Source of the DNA: Eopsaltria australis
Lineage: Eukaryota; Chordata; Aves; Passeriformes; Petroicidae
Reading direction: 5' to 3'
Length of the DNA stretch: 64,000 bases
Assembly (NCBI GenBank): GCA_034509425.1
Contig: JAVTVJ010000990.1
Location: 124,001-188,000, forward strand
Made by a program: the position numbers and the translations under genes
In this document: positions 34,901 through 48,027 of the stretch, piece after piece
Layout: each line of letters begins with the position of its first letter
How positions within the stretch are numbered: position 1 is the stretch's first letter
The notes under the pieces: model-generated
Databases searched by the model: none
Told to the model about the DNA's origin: nothing
What the model saw: the letters and a program-made list of their open reading frames with translations, nothing else

Positions 34901-36110
34901 CCTCTGAAGTGTTCTGTACATGCATGGAACCTGAGGAAAGAAAAAGAAAAAAAAAAGATTGTGCATCATCTGTTTGTAATGGACTAAACATTGTCTGTTC
35001 TGAGATATTTCTTTTTTATATTTCTTCTTGCTGTAACTAAGTAAATTTTTAGCTGTCCTAATTAGTGGGAAACTAAAATATCACTGTTAAATATTAGTGT
35101 AATACCATATCATTGGCTAACAATTAAAATGGACCTCAAGGGAGATTTGTGGTGCTGGGAAGAGGCTGGGAGAGGTATGACAAGGCATAAGCATATGCAT
35201 ATTCCATGAATTTCATCCAGAAATAAGAAATCATGTCCAATTACATCCACTTTATTGAGACGGTAGTTCTGCTTTTCAACTGGATGGTATTTGTGACCTG
35301 AACTCACTCAGTTCTCTTGATTTTGAAGTTTGTATGGTTTTGCTTGTTGGTTTGATTGCATTTCTAAGAAATGTTCCAGCTTTCAGTGTCATTACTGTCA
35401 TACTCTTATCCCAATCAGTTCTGTGGCTGTCTAGAATAGGTTCTGGAATTCTTTTTATTCTGAAAGGATATGTAAAACACATGCTACCTGGTAAGATGTG
35501 TTTCCTTCTAAAAAGCAGGCCAAATTTAAAGGATTTGTAAAATGTGAGAGGAATACTTCAGACTTTGTGATACCAATCTGGAATGTTTGTACTGCTTAAA
35601 CATAAAAGAGCATTGAAATTTGATGAATTGAAACTTCTAAAAATGCTGTCTCAAGGCTAATTAAGGCAAGTTATTAATCAGATGCTGTAAAGAAACTGGC
35701 AAACTAATTTTTTGTAAAAGGAGAAAAGAACGTACTTTTCAACAAATATGATTTTTGCTAGTGCAGGTTTCCCTGTACCATGTGGCCTTTGGCTCTGACA
35801 TGTGATGTCAGAGCTTTAAGAAACTTGAAGGATGAAGTAACTGTGTGCAAAGAGTGAGTGTTAGTGTTCAGGTGGTTCTTTGTGTTTCTGAAACCAGTTT
35901 TCTCTCATTCTGTGGCAGAAATCCCTTGTAAGCAAGAACTTACAGGGAACAGTTTTCTCTCATTCTGTGGCAGAAATCCCTTGTAAGCAAGAACTTACAG
36001 GGAACTACATTTAAGGAGGTCCCCTTGTTCTGCTGAACTGCAGTTAGAAGAGGACACTGATTACGCTTTTTCAGAGGATTTGTCAGTTGTCTTGTTGGTC
36101 CCTGAATACT
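31951..36110. other. AT-rich non-coding stretch
   Basis: No gene is recognised. The only structured item is a perfect 55-bp tandem duplication at 35896-36005, listed separately. Frames such as 34104-34385 (-) and 34753-35040 (+) have no recognisable content. Confidence 0.5.
35896..36005. repeat. Perfect 55-bp tandem duplication
   Basis: The unit starts AGTTTTCTCTCATTCTGTGG and ends CTTACAGGGAAC. Copy 1 is 35896-35950 and copy 2 is 35951-36005, identical base for base. Identity over 55 bp in otherwise decayed DNA points to a recent duplication or an assembly artefact. Confidence 0.95.
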
Positions 36111-36129
36111 ACAACAACAACAACAACAA
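36111..36129. repeat. (CAA)n microsatellite
   Basis: Six CAA/ACA units, 15 bp before the start of the CR1 fragment at 36145. Confidence 0.85.
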
Positions 36130-36144
36130 TGATAACAAAGAAAA

Positions 36145-36362
36145 AAATTGCATATAGGAACATTTCTTCACCAAAACGGTGAAACAGGATGTCCAGGGAA
36201 ATGGTTGAGCTGCCATTTCTGAAGATATTTAAAAGACCTGTAGAAATGGAGTGGACATGGTTTAGCGGTGGACTTGGCACCATTAGGTTTGGATAAACTC
36301 AATGACCTTTGATGTAGTTTCCAGACTAGATGATTTTTTTACTCTATTCTATAATTCTATGA
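36145..36362 (+). mobile_element. CR1 3' end, plus strand
   Basis: It begins at GGAACATTTCTTCACC, part of the end of CR1 ORF2. It continues with ATGGTTTAGCGGTGGACTTG and CCAGACTAGATGATT in the 3' UTR, and ends in ATTCTATAATTCTATG, the CR1 terminal 8-mer repeat. Only about 220 bp is present. Orientation is opposite to the four long CR1 copies. Confidence 0.9.
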
Positions 36363-37859
36363 TCAGTAGCAGGGACTTTTGCTTTTATAATCACAAAAAT
36401 CTTTGAAAGCTTATCTACCAATCCACTTTACAAAGAAAATAATAGTTAATACGATGTTTAAAACTGAGGTATTATAAAATGTGTAACTGGCCAGCAGAAT
36501 GCTTGAAAAGTATTAAAATATATTTTTCTGATCAACAAGTGATCAAATCCTCCCTGCTATATCAGAGAATATCTGTCTATCGTTAAAATGGGAGCTAAAT
36601 TCTTAGTCAAGGCTGTCCAAATTATGAGCTGAGTAGCTCTGAAAACTGTATTTTAAAATAAATCTTAAAAGCATATTGATATTTGGACTCAAAGAGTAAG
36701 ACCTTTATAGAAAACATCTGAAAATCTCATTGAGGTTGATTTACAATTGACATTTACTTTCAACCCCATAGATTTTTCATGGAAGTATTGACATCTCTTA
36801 GTAGACTTCTTAATCTCTCCTGTTCTGTGAGAAGTACTTTATTTCTCCATCATGAGTACTCATCATCAATAAAAAATTTAGAATAATTAGTATCATAATA
36901 ACTCAAAAGTTCCATATACAAGCATTTGTTCCCCTAATTAAGAATTATTATGATGTTTAATTTTAGAAAAGCCTTAAAATGCACACAAATATAGAATATT
37001 AAATATGTAACACTAATAATTAATTTTTAGGTAAAGGAGACTGAAAAACAGAAAATGAAAATATAAACTTCTCAGTTTTCATTTCCTTTTTATGCTTATC
37101 ACAATTTTAATCTTTACAAGTAAATATTCTAAAACTAGGGTATTTGTGATTACTGATGGCTGTTTGTGGTATAAGCCTATCACTCGTGTACGTGTAATTA
37201 TAAGGATTAAAAAATAGATTGTTCGTGATTTCAGACTCTAAAAATTCACTCCCCCTCCCACTATTATGTTTTATTATATTTATATTACATTAATTACTAT
37301 CATATCATATCATATCATATCATCCTATCACTCTAATATTTTTTATTATATTCTATTAGAATTACACTATAATATAATTTAACAGAAGAAAATCTTCATT
37401 AAATCTTCTTCCACCTATATTTCCATATTGCAATATTGTCCCTTAGATGATATTTGGATGATTTATTTTGATTCAAAGCAAAGTCATATGGTCTCTAAAA
37501 TATACGATCCTACTTATGCATCTTTCACATTGTGCTAAGCTACTTAGGCCCCGGAGTTAAACTTTGTCTTTGCCTCAGAGACAGATTGCAACGTTTTATT
37601 GCCGTCATGGAAAGGATACGTTTGTGTTGAGGACTAACCAATAGTGCCTACTTGTACTACCAACTTGTACAAGATCTTCCCCCTGAAGGAAAGCTTGCCT
37701 GTTCTCACAGGAAAGGGAGGAGAAGGACACTAGCTCTGTAAAATGACTGAATTAAAAATTCAGGGACACCCAGCATTATCCAAATGTGGATAAGTTAATT
37801 GTTAAGATTAAAAAACTATAAAGCTTACATTCCTGGGTATGATTTTGGCACATAATTGG
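36363..37859. other. AT-rich non-coding stretch
   Basis: No gene is seen. It contains a CATAT microsatellite at 37297-37323. From about 37540 the composition changes and may mark the left part of the retroviral remnant that follows. Confidence 0.5.
37297..37323. repeat. (CATAT)n microsatellite
   Basis: Five pentamer units, CTATCATATCATATCATATC and onward, in AT-rich DNA. Confidence 0.9.
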
Positions 37860-39045
37860 CATGACTCACAAGTTGCGGCAGATTGAAATGCCATTCTAAG
37901 AGACAAAGGAAAACTAAAACATGTAAAAGGAAAGGCAGTTGTCTGTGCCATTCTGGATGCATCTCTAGTAGCAGCACATTAGCTTCTCAGAATAAGGAGA
38001 GTAAAACTATGCAATCTTTGCAAGATTTGGTAAAATCTTTGCAAGAACAATTGGGGAAAGAGCTTCCCAGGTTGCCACAGAAGATGAGGCAACCAGAATA
38101 GAAAGGGAAATGAATAAGTTACTCTATTTGACCCTACAAGCATCATTAGAATCACAGGAAACCCTCAGGAGGGAACAAGAAACTAGAGAATGGGAATCAT
38201 GTACTAAGGACAGAGGGAGCTCTTGAAAGATTTCAAATATCAAGTCCCTGTACTCTCCTGAGAAATTGCAGAAGTACTAAGTATATTATTTGGGGAATAA
38301 TGATGAAGTAAAACTGTGCCCCTTCATTAAAACTGAAACTTTAGATATGGTCAGGGTGGAGCTCACAAACTATGACATACACAACCCTTTACACACGTGA
38401 AGCCCTAGCTCAAACAAGGAAGTACGGTAGAAATGGGACAGGAACTGAATATATTTAGAGGGTATCTCTTACTGGGGGAGATTTGATCTTGTTGAGTGAA
38501 GCAGAAGCAAGGGGATGTTGGAGACCAGGAGTCTTCCCAAATGCAGGTGATAGCCAAGGGCAGTGATCCCAGCCCAGAGGGAAGCATAGTGGTCAGGAGG
38601 CTTGGATTCTATGGAGGGCAGAGAATGCCGTTCACCTAAAATCCCCACAATCGATCATATACGGAAAAGTGCAAAAGGTGGCAAGTTTCCAGTTAATGCA
38701 TACATAGTTATAGGAGGCTCAAGGTAACTCTCCTATGGAAATGGAAGCTGATCATCTTCAATTTCCATTTTTAATCCAGGATTTGCCTAACACACTGAAA
38801 ATTCATGCCAAACACTTACCTGAATGAATAGTCAGCTCCCAGACCCAACCAGAATGCTCGTGCCTTGACTCATCTGGAAGTAGCCCAGGACTTAATAACC
38901 TCTGGGAGAAAACTGGCAATGCCCAGCAACACCAATCCAACTACCAAACCACAGGCTGATGTTAGGGAAGTAAGGGAGATCTGGAGACCTCCAACACACC
39001 ACTCATTCAGTGTCATTTCACTCTACTTCACCCTAAGGAGTTTAT
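37860..39045 (+). pseudogene. Decayed endogenous retrovirus gag-like remnant
   Basis: Plus-strand frames show scattered gag-like stretches separated by stops and shifts. A short coiled-coil run with SLQDLVKSLQEQLG lies at about 38010-38060. A segment ending in the visible motif RVSLTGGD, characteristic of an avian ERV gag, lies at about 38405-38485. A later open piece starts MTHLEVAQDLITSGRKLAMP at 38865. Breaks include a TAG at 38456-38458 and a TGA at 38564-38566, plus frame changes near 38220 and 38400. No protease, reverse transcriptase, integrase or envelope sequence follows, and no clear LTR pair flanks it. It is an old, non-functional internal fragment. Confidence 0.5.
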
Positions 39046-42000
39046 GAAAAGGAACCACAGTTACCCTCCCTCAAGAGTAACAGATCTGGTCCTCAAATGA
39101 GAACCTCATACTCTGGATAAGAAATAAATAAGTAAATTTAAAAACAAACAAACAAACAAACCAACCCATTGAAAAAAACCAACCACAAGGCTGATTTGCA
39201 CCATACAGTATATCCTTCCTATGTAATATTTATCCCCTTTCATCAATCCACAGGAACAATCACCTGACTGAGGGAGGGTGTTGGAGGACAAGCAACCCCC
39301 AACACTTCAGTGAGTAGTCTGAGCCACCTTTTATACACATCACTTGTACTTTAGTCCTGGCCTGTCTGCCAAAGAAGGTTTTACTGTTGCAACAAATGGT
39401 GGAGGACCAGAGTGATCAAAACCCCAAACACAAAATTCTGAGTAATGACCAAATTTGTGAAGATTGGCATCTGTTTGTAATGAGAAAAACGAATGCTTAG
39501 GTTTAGTTTTTCACTTTCTTCGGCAAGCCATGCTTAGACTGATTTTGAACTCTTTATGGAAAAGCTTCAAAAACATAGCTCTTAATACAAACATATTAGT
39601 TTGTTTGGCCAGGAGAAAAGCTCTCTATATAATAAAATTAAATAAAGGCACTAAAAAATTTTGAGCTGGTAAATTAGTAGGTAGATTTCTAATAAACTTT
39701 GTCAAGAATGCTTGCCTAATTAGATATAATAGCTATAAAAAAGAACTTATATCAATACATAGATGCTGAAAGAAATATTCAGCTGTTAGATATACAATTT
39801 CCTTATCTGTGTTTTCATGTTTTCATGTTTTTCCACTCACCTCTTGAGTAAAGCACCTGGGACTTCAGAATTTGAAAAACATCTTGTCCGTGGTTTCAGA
39901 CAATAAAAGTGGACCACCATAGTCTGCCAGAACTATGCCTTTAGCTTTGAAGATTGATATAATAAAAACTGATAACTGAAAGGAAAAAACATTTCTCCTT
40001 TTTTGAACTGTGACTGTAGTAAGTCAGGATGAGAATAAGGTTATCTTCTTTCCACACTGCCAGCTGCAACACGATGTAAATATGCTTGGAGAGTATGTCT
40101 TCTCTCATGATGTCTCTGCTTCTATCGCAGAGTTAAAGTGTCAAGTAAAAGTAATATAAAGCACAGATTATTAGCAGAATTATTTTCAATTTTGGGGTGA
40201 AACATGTAAAGAGATGTTTGTCAAGACTAAAAAGGTAACTCTTTAGGAAAATAGTCTTTTCAGTTTACACAGTGAAGAATACTTCCTAAATTCTGGTAGA
40301 TTACTAGTCAGTGCTGGCATGTTCTACATTTATATTAGACTCTACAATGCCATTGAAAACCAGTCATATTATTACAATGAGTCTTATATTGCAAAAGTCA
40401 GATTTTTAAAACAATATATGAAGATTTAATGTAAGAGCAACTTGACAACAAATGTCCCTAAATACAAACTGCTTAAAGGTAATTGATTATTTCGGATTTA
40501 CATAAAACACAAAAAAGAAACAAATCATCATTTCGTGCAGGGAAGCTATATTTGCAGATAGATCTAATCTTTAATAAAAATCCTAATATTATCTGCTAGC
40601 TTTTTCAGCTGTCAGGTTTTAGTTTGTTAACTCCCAAGCAGCTAAGAATTATAATAGATTCTATTTTTTATATACTTGGAAGTTACCTACACAAATAACC
40701 ACTGAAGAAGTGAAACAGTGGCAGAAAAACCTTAAATAACTGTATCAAATTCTGTAGGTGTCATAGTGATATGATTTACAGGAGTATTCATAAATATAAA
40801 ATTATTCTCCCTCCTACTTCACTTTCAGGCAGGAGGAGTCATAAACTGGTAAAGACATTTTCTTTAAGAGTGCAAAAATGTTAAGAACCCATTTTTGAAG
40901 AAAATAATGCTGGTTTTCTCTTTCCAAAGTAAGAATTCTACAAGCTCAGCTGGGTAGGCAATGTTGCATATATTATTTTTCATCTTCTGGAATAGTTATT
41001 GGAAAAGTATTGTTTGCAGTATAGTGATTTTTACTGCAACCACAGCAAAAAAATATATATAGTTTAAATGAAGCTCAATAAAAGTTCAGTTGAAGAAAAG
41101 AAGCAAGCTTGAGAAATGTAATTACATGGGAAGTTTGATAGCTAGGAGCTTTTGAAGAGGACAAGTTCCCCTAAGTATCCATCTGCATCCTAAAATGCTT
41201 TAACAACTCATAAATACAACCTCAGTAGTAAGTCTCTCTCTATGCAAGAAGAAATTAAGATTTATAGGAGAAGATTTATTGGAAACAGGTAACTTTTCTT
41301 CATGCAAATTAGTTATGTATAGATATCAACAACCAAAATTTAGATCCAAACTATGCAGGAGCTCATATTTTTGCTGATAAAATTTCCTGTGATGTAAAGG
41401 ACTGTTTCTGGGCTGCTCAAAATTACTCATCCTTTGACAGGTGTTCCCTGTTTTGATAGAGTACTTGGAATCTGTCCATTCTTTTGGTGCATAGCAGTGC
41501 AGGTGAAGCTCACTGTCTCTTTAGAATAAATACTGGGCTACAGAATTGGTGAAAAGTAAAACATTTGGAATAGCTATGTAATGATCTGAAGTATGCTGGC
41601 TTTTTATGTTATTTCTATTTACATAAAGCATTTACTTGAGCAAAGAGTGGCAAAAGAGTGCTGTTCCTCTGGAACTGTGGTCATTGTTGAAAACAGTTAC
41701 ATTCTCGCTCTCTGTCTTTCCAGGCTATTGGTGCAGAGTATTCCCCAAAATACAGAGATCAATAGTAGAGTCCTTTATTAGGGAGATATTAAAAAACAAA
41801 AAAAACTTAGTGTGCTGACTTTGTGTCACCCTATGAGATGTCAAACCTCTTCAGTCTCTCCTACAAGAGATTATAAGACTTCCTACATAACTCTTTGTTG
41901 CATAACTCTGTGTATTGTGACTCACTATAGTCTGCATTTAGAGTGCTGTGGTGAAACAACCATGGCATATGATAGTTTCAGAAACAAGAGACAGAGACTA

Positions 42001-44316
42001 CTAATACATACCCCTCAGCACCTGCCTCATGCCATAAGCCTTTATGCCCTCCAACTGTTTTATCTTTACAGGAAGCCTAACTCAGAGCCAGAGCTTTGAA
42101 AAGGCAGAGGTCTGACTTCTGCCTTGCTCCTTTTTATCTCCTCCTCACTCCTTAGTCTGAGTTTAGCACACATATCAGTGAGTTGTAAGCCAGTCAAAAG
42201 CATTATTGATTCTGGAATGTATGTACTGACCTGGGTGCCTGTGATCAAGATAAATTGTTAACCTTTTTCAGCAAGGTACTCTAATCCCAAGAGCCACAAG
42301 GGTTTGCAGCAGCCTGCTCCAAGGCACAGCCACTGAAATAAAGAAATATCTCTGAGAGTAATCATCCAACAGGAACTGGAGACAGGTGCTATGTATATCT
42401 GGTTCCTGAGGGGTGACAAGGAGAACCTTTAAATCACAGCTGGGCCTAAAATCAGAAGAGGTTATTGGAGAAAGGAAAGTGAAGGGTCTTAGGGTTAATG
42501 ATTAATTTCAAGAGCAAAGTCTCTGTCAATAAGTGTAATTTGAACAATGATTCTTGTCCTAGAGGAAAATTTTACAGTTAGCTTTCTTCACACCTCTGTA
42601 GGAGTAGAAAAAATATTCTTTAAAAGAAATGAAAATGTGAGAGAGTTCAGAATTTTAATCTCTTAAACTGTATGAAAAGAATAAATTTGAACTGGAATGA
42701 GTAAACTAGTGCTGAGTACTTCAAAGATGGTAGGGTACAGATTTGAAAGCTACTTAGGGAATTAGGACAGAGCACTTAAAAGACTTTTATAGTCCAACAG
42801 AAGATATTGGAATGATAGTCTACTTTTTTTCAGGCCTAAGAGCAGTGTGGAGATGCCACATGACTCTACCTGCTGAAATAGAAATGAGTGGTCTACACAG
42901 CCTGAATATAGCCAGACACTTAGGGGACAAAGGAACTGGGAAAGCATAGGACTATAAACTCATATAAGTCAACCTGTGTGAGCTCCGCTGAGCCGCATTA
43001 GTAGGGCTCCATCAATAAATATTACAGAAGGCACAAATTCCTGTCCCTCCTCACCAGTACAATCAATTCAGCCAAAGTATGAAATATTTAGATCCTATCT
43101 CTATTTTTCTCCTAAATTGGCTTTTGAATCTATCTAAATCCAACTATTCAGAGAATTGTTTTCTCTTAGCATTTTCTTCTAAAGATACCTTATCCCTTCA
43201 GGATACTTGCTCTTTATATATTTGTCACATTTTGGTAGCTATAGAGGCAACAATTCCTGTCCTTTTGAAGGACTGATTCTTTCTACTGATGCCACCTCTA
43301 ATTTGACTCCAAAAAGAACAAGATCGGTACCTATTCTTTGTTTATGGGAGAAGGGAAAATTGAGTATCCTGGTACCACAGGCATTTATTTTGTCTCTTCG
43401 TACTGAAACATCTGAAATATTTTTCAGAAGCCCTGCCAGGCTGCTGAAATGTCATCAAAATGTATGCCAGATGGTTATATTCTCAAGAGGATTTCCCCTA
43501 ACATGCCTACCTCAGGGAGCCAGGACCCTTATGTCCTGCACTTCACAGTCAAAAAGGATTTTGTTATGGGGTTCTAAATATCAACATCTGTCCCTAACAT
43601 GAATTCTATCCTTGAAAGTACTAAATAACTACTAAAGATTAAATGTCATATCCAGGCCCTGTAGAGGTGAGTGAAGAAATGAATCATACAGAAATAACTG
43701 AAGAGGATAGAGGTTAAGTAATAATGTTTCTGGATAGCAAATATTAAAACTCAGATCTAGGCACAACTAAAAGTTGACGAAAAGAGTGGATTTATGTTTC
43801 TCGGCTAGAAATCTGTTGGGTTTTTTTTACTATTTCATGAATTTGATGCAGAATTATGGTGTTCTGAGGGTATGAATGCTGTAATTTGGGAGTTAGAGAA
43901 ACTGGTTATTCTGAACTTAGTGTAACATAAGATTGTAAATTAATAGAATTATTCAATGACTAACTGAGGCACCTATGTGAACAAAATGCCCAGATTATGC
44001 TCTGCAGTCTTCCCAGAGTTGTTCTGTTACCCATGTCACATGTGTACTACATTATTCAGACTTTCATTTCAAAATTATATTTCGTAGTATCAGTGCCTAT
44101 GTGAGATCAGTATATCTGAAACTGCATGGCAAGAAAAAGCAGCAGAATATTTAGTTCACATAATCTGCATGTATGCTGGTTAATAATACCAAGTATTGAG
44201 TATCAAATCTTCAGTGAAAAGAAAACCACAGTTTGTAACCATCTCTTGCCCCTGAGGCAAACTGTGAATTGAATTATAATATACTTCTTCTCCTGAGATA
44301 TTTCTCTATTGGCAGT
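39046..44316. other. AT-rich non-coding stretch; some possible LTR debris
   Basis: No gene is recognised. At about 39365-39410, TTTACTGTTGCAACAAATGG then TGGAGGACC resembles an ERV leader region and may be debris of the same retrovirus as the gag remnant. At about 42984-43015, GAGCCGCATTAGTAGGGCTC is followed by AATAAAT, which looks like an LTR polyadenylation region, but no boundaries can be set. The plus frame at 43207-43602 (131 codons) has no recognisable domain. An (AAAC)n run lies near 39143-39160. Confidence 0.4.
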
Positions 44317-45249
44317 TGTCTCAGTTTGGAGACCAGTTTAGGAGAAAATACTCTGGAATGAGGATTTCCTCTAAAAAAGGGTTGCAACAATCTCTTTCTG
44401 CCAATGAGAGGTTAACTCTAGTAGATGAAAGTGAAGAAAACCAGCCATTTCTTGACAAACAGAGTGCAACACAGCATGGGGAAAATGGTGAATAAATTTC
44501 AGATATTGAACTGTCAGACCTTTCCCCCTCCCCCCCCCAAACCAGAACAAAAACCCCCAAAATGCCAGACAAAGAAGGAAACAAGCAAACAAACAGAGCA
44601 AAAACTCCACCCAAACGAAAAAAAAAAAAACCCAGAAAACCACAATGGTTGCAAGGTGGAGGGGAGGAGAAGAAAGAAATGGTGCCGGTTTTTGTCTCAG
44701 GGAAGGAAAAAACAAAGGGTTCACACAGCAGCTTAAGCAAAACCAGATGGGAACCTGGTGAATCTCTGATGTTGGCCTTCTTGTCACAGCAGATGAAGCT
44801 GGTGGATTTGGTGTCCTTTCTCTTGTGGGTTCAGCTTTTCTGAGATCTGGGACTGGGACAGAGCAGCCCCTTGGCTCCCTGCTGGTCCATTGCCAATTCT
44901 TCTCCAGTCATTTGTCTTTTCTCACCTTGGACCTTGGACCAAACCAAACTCAGCAGCTCAAGAAAAAAAAAGGCCTCTGAAGGATTGCTGCTGCAGTCTC
45001 CAAAGCCAGGGAAAAGAAAAAAAAGACTTCTTGCCTAAGCTAAAAAAAAACAGGCTATCTAAGAAAATGAAGAGTGCTGAGTCAATCCGGTACCACAGGT
45101 GTCTGGGGAGTGAGGCTTCTAAAAAAGCCTGTGCAAGAGCCCCAGGGCTCACCCCTGCTCCAGACTCATCTCCAAGCTACAGCAGCCATTTCTGGGCATA
45201 GAGCAGATGATCAGGGAATAGAAGATTGTCATAAAATCACCCTAAGACA
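44317..45249. mobile_element. Candidate solo LTR, about 930 bp
   Basis: The left end (TGTCTCAGTTTGGAGACC) and the right end (ATCACCCTAAGACA) form an imperfect inverted repeat with TG...CA termini, as in an LTR. CAGT is found at 44313-44316 and again at 45248-45251, overlapping the last two bases of the proposed end, so the duplication is not clean. The interior has a C-run, A-rich tracts and a better-preserved block (about 44680-45010) reading like ERV-associated repeat DNA. No retroviral frame is present. The 138-139-codon minus frames here carry no known domain. Family and orientation are uncertain. Confidence 0.4.
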
Positions 45250-46916
45250 GTGGTTCTAGTCTTGATCTGGTCATTATGCTCCTTACCAAAGGCAAAATAC
45301 TGCCAGCTATTTTCCTATTGATGCATTATGGAATAAGAAAATGCAATGGCAGAGATTTAATCTCCCTAGCCCCTGTGGAAAGAAGAGGGATCAGGGAGAA
45401 CCTGAACCAATGTATTTCAAAAGCTTTCTTCTCATTCCCACTACTTTTTCATCTTTAAGAAGTAGGTAGGTAAACTTTGCCTTGCCCTATTCTGTCCAGG
45501 GAATCTTAGGGGAGGTTTTAAGAACATGCCACTGTTTTTAGTTATTCCCAGAAGGTGAAATAATCCTAGGGGAGAATTATCAATTCAAAAGAAAATTTAT
45601 TCTAGAGAAGTGGAGGTTATTCCAGAAAAGTTCAGAGGATATCATTACATAGTTAATTCTTGTCTGTACTCTGAAGACAGATAAGTAGTAGAAATGGCTC
45701 AAGTTATTTTTATTGGAAGAGGCTCTGTATTAATTTTACTAGTGATTTCTACATTATCTCAGCTAATTTATCATTCAACTGCTCATTCTTGAGCTACTAA
45801 AAATGATTGTGAGCAAGTGAAAGATCCCTAGGACTGCAGTTTTCATTTGTGCTGCTTTGTTCATCCTTCAATCCTAGTTTAAGCCTAAACATTTTAGAAA
45901 AAAAAAAATCACAGACACTAGAAATTATATCGGAATTTGAAAATGGGGCCAGAAAAATCAGTAACTTCTTAAATCAGGCTAACGGGACGCAAATATCTTT
46001 AACATATATGTATTCAAATGTAGTGTATTCAACCAAGAGCAGTAAGCAAGACAGGCTTAGAAAGAAATAATAAATTCCTTTTCCCAAATATTTGTGCAAC
46101 CAAATAACACAAAGTTTCAACTGCATAGACTTTAGTGAAATTTAGCAACATTTTTCTTATTTTGTCTCATAGATAAATATATTGAAAAGGGTTACTACAG
46201 TTATCTTACATATTGTTTTACAATCAGTTGAGTGGTCATGAAGAGATGAGTGATATCTAGTACAATATCAAGGTCTTTGGAAAGGGTCATGGGTCAGAGT
46301 AAAAAAAGTCTTTGTCGAGAAAAATAAACGGACATATAATTAATTGATTGAAAATAATTCTGTTACAGAGAGTGCTATTTAATTATTTCCTCTTGCTGTT
46401 ATTTCTACTGAAGATCTGAGGAAGAGATTAAAGTGTAAGTTGTGTAAGTTAAAATCCTATGATTGCGAAACTATGGAAAATAAAATTGTTGGTTGTACCA
46501 AAGCAATTTTATATATAATTAAAACATGGAGTTTCTAAGTTGGAGAGTGAGGGAAAACTATCACAAAGGGCGATTTTGATGTGAAAGGCAGTAATATAGT
46601 TTAATTAAAACACAAATACCACCAGTATAGTTAAGGAGTCTCCATGGGACAGTTTTTTATTTAACAGAGGCATATGACAGAATTTCTGACGGAAAAGCAA
46701 CACTTGGCAGTTAATATTGACTAGTTTTAGCATGCAGTCTTGACTATTCACATAGTAGAGTGGTCCTTCCTTTTCTTTCAGTTAACTATTTCATTGACTT
46801 TCTTAAAATACTGACATGAAAAAGAGCCAAAGCTAACTTTATGACATCATAAAAGCAATAAATGTATAAACTATAGTCATGTAGCTACATCAAATTAACT
46901 TTATTTTGGAGTTGCT
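45250..46916. other. AT-rich non-coding stretch
   Basis: Nothing is identified beyond short chance frames. Confidence 0.5.
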
Positions 46917-48027
46917 AGAATCATAGGATCATAGAATAACCTAAGTTGGAAGGGACACACAAGGATCACCAAAGTCCAACTCCTTGTCCTGCACGGAACA
47001 TCCAAAGACTGCCACCATGTGCCTGAGTACAATGTGCAAACACTTCTTGAACTCTTGTCAGGCCTGGTGCTGTGACCACTTCCCTGGGGAGCTTGTTCCA
47101 AAGTCCAAACACCCTCTGAGGGAAGAACCTTTTCTGATATCCAGTAGAAACCCCCCCTGACACATCTTCCAAGACATTCCTTCAGGTCCTGTCACTGGTC
47201 ACCACAGAGATTGGTGTCTGCCCCTCCTCTTGCTCTTACAAGCAAGTTGCGGATTGCAATGAGCTCTCCCCTCAGTCTCCTCCAGGCTGCACACACCCAG
47301 TGACCTCAGTCTCTTCTTGTATGGCTTCCCCTCCAGACCTGTCACAGTCTTCACTGCCCTCCTCTGGATGCTCTCTATTAGCTTTACATCTTATATCGTG
47401 TCACCCAAAACTGCACACAGCACGTGAGGTGAGGCCCACTCCAGAGCAGAGCAGAGCAGGACAATCCCCTCTCTTGCCTGCCTGGTGATGCTGGGCCTGA
47501 TGCCCCCCAGGACAGGGTTAGCCCTCCTGGCTGTCAGGGCACTGCTAGCTCATGTTCAGCTTGTCATGGACTAGGATCCCGAGGTCCTTTTCCACAGCTC
47601 TGCTCTGAAGCCTCTCACTCCCTAGTCTATGCGCACATCCAGGGCTGCCCTGTCCCAGGTGCAGAATTCAACACTCGTCCTTGTTAAACGCTATACAGTT
47701 GGTGATTGTCCAGCCCTCTGAATTTTTGAGGTCTCCCTGCAGGGCCCCTTTGCCTGCAATGGTGTCAACAGCTCCTCCCAATTTAGTATTGTTGTATACC
47801 TGCTATCTTTCTACTACATAACTATCATTAATAAGCCCTGCATCCAAGTTATTTTTGAGATGTTGAAAAGCACAGTGCTGAGGATGGAGCCCTGTGGAAC
47901 CCTACTGGTGACTGGTCACCAACGTGATGTCACTCCATTTGCAATAACCCTATTGTACCCAAACTGTCACCATGTCGTTCACCCATGAGACTACGGATTA
48001 ATCTGTGTACTGGACATTTTTTCCAGA
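46917..48027 (-). mobile_element. CR1 LINE, 5'-truncated, about 1.1 kb, minus strand
   Basis: The left edge has two CATAG/ATCATAG units (AATCATAGGATCATAGAATA), the reverse complement of the CR1 3' terminal repeat. The minus frame at 46966-47172 keeps the ORF2 C-terminus (RFFPQRVFGLWNKLPREVV). The rest follows the CR1 reverse transcriptase to about 48027 (CTGGACATTTTTTCCAGAA) with many breaks. The subfamily differs from the 4.65 kb copy, judging by the different 3' UTR, and resembles the 59.0 kb copy. Confidence 0.9.

Noticed and set aside
43207..43602. 131-codon plus-strand frame
   Set aside because: Composition is not distinctive, there are no splice sites or motifs, and a second frame overlaps its start. 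Probably chance.
44321..44787. Overlapping 138-139-codon minus frames with aromatic, hydrophobic runs
   Set aside because: They lie in the candidate LTR and derive from homopurine/homopyrimidine tracts (A13 and C-runs read as F and G). Two frames overlap and neither has a domain.
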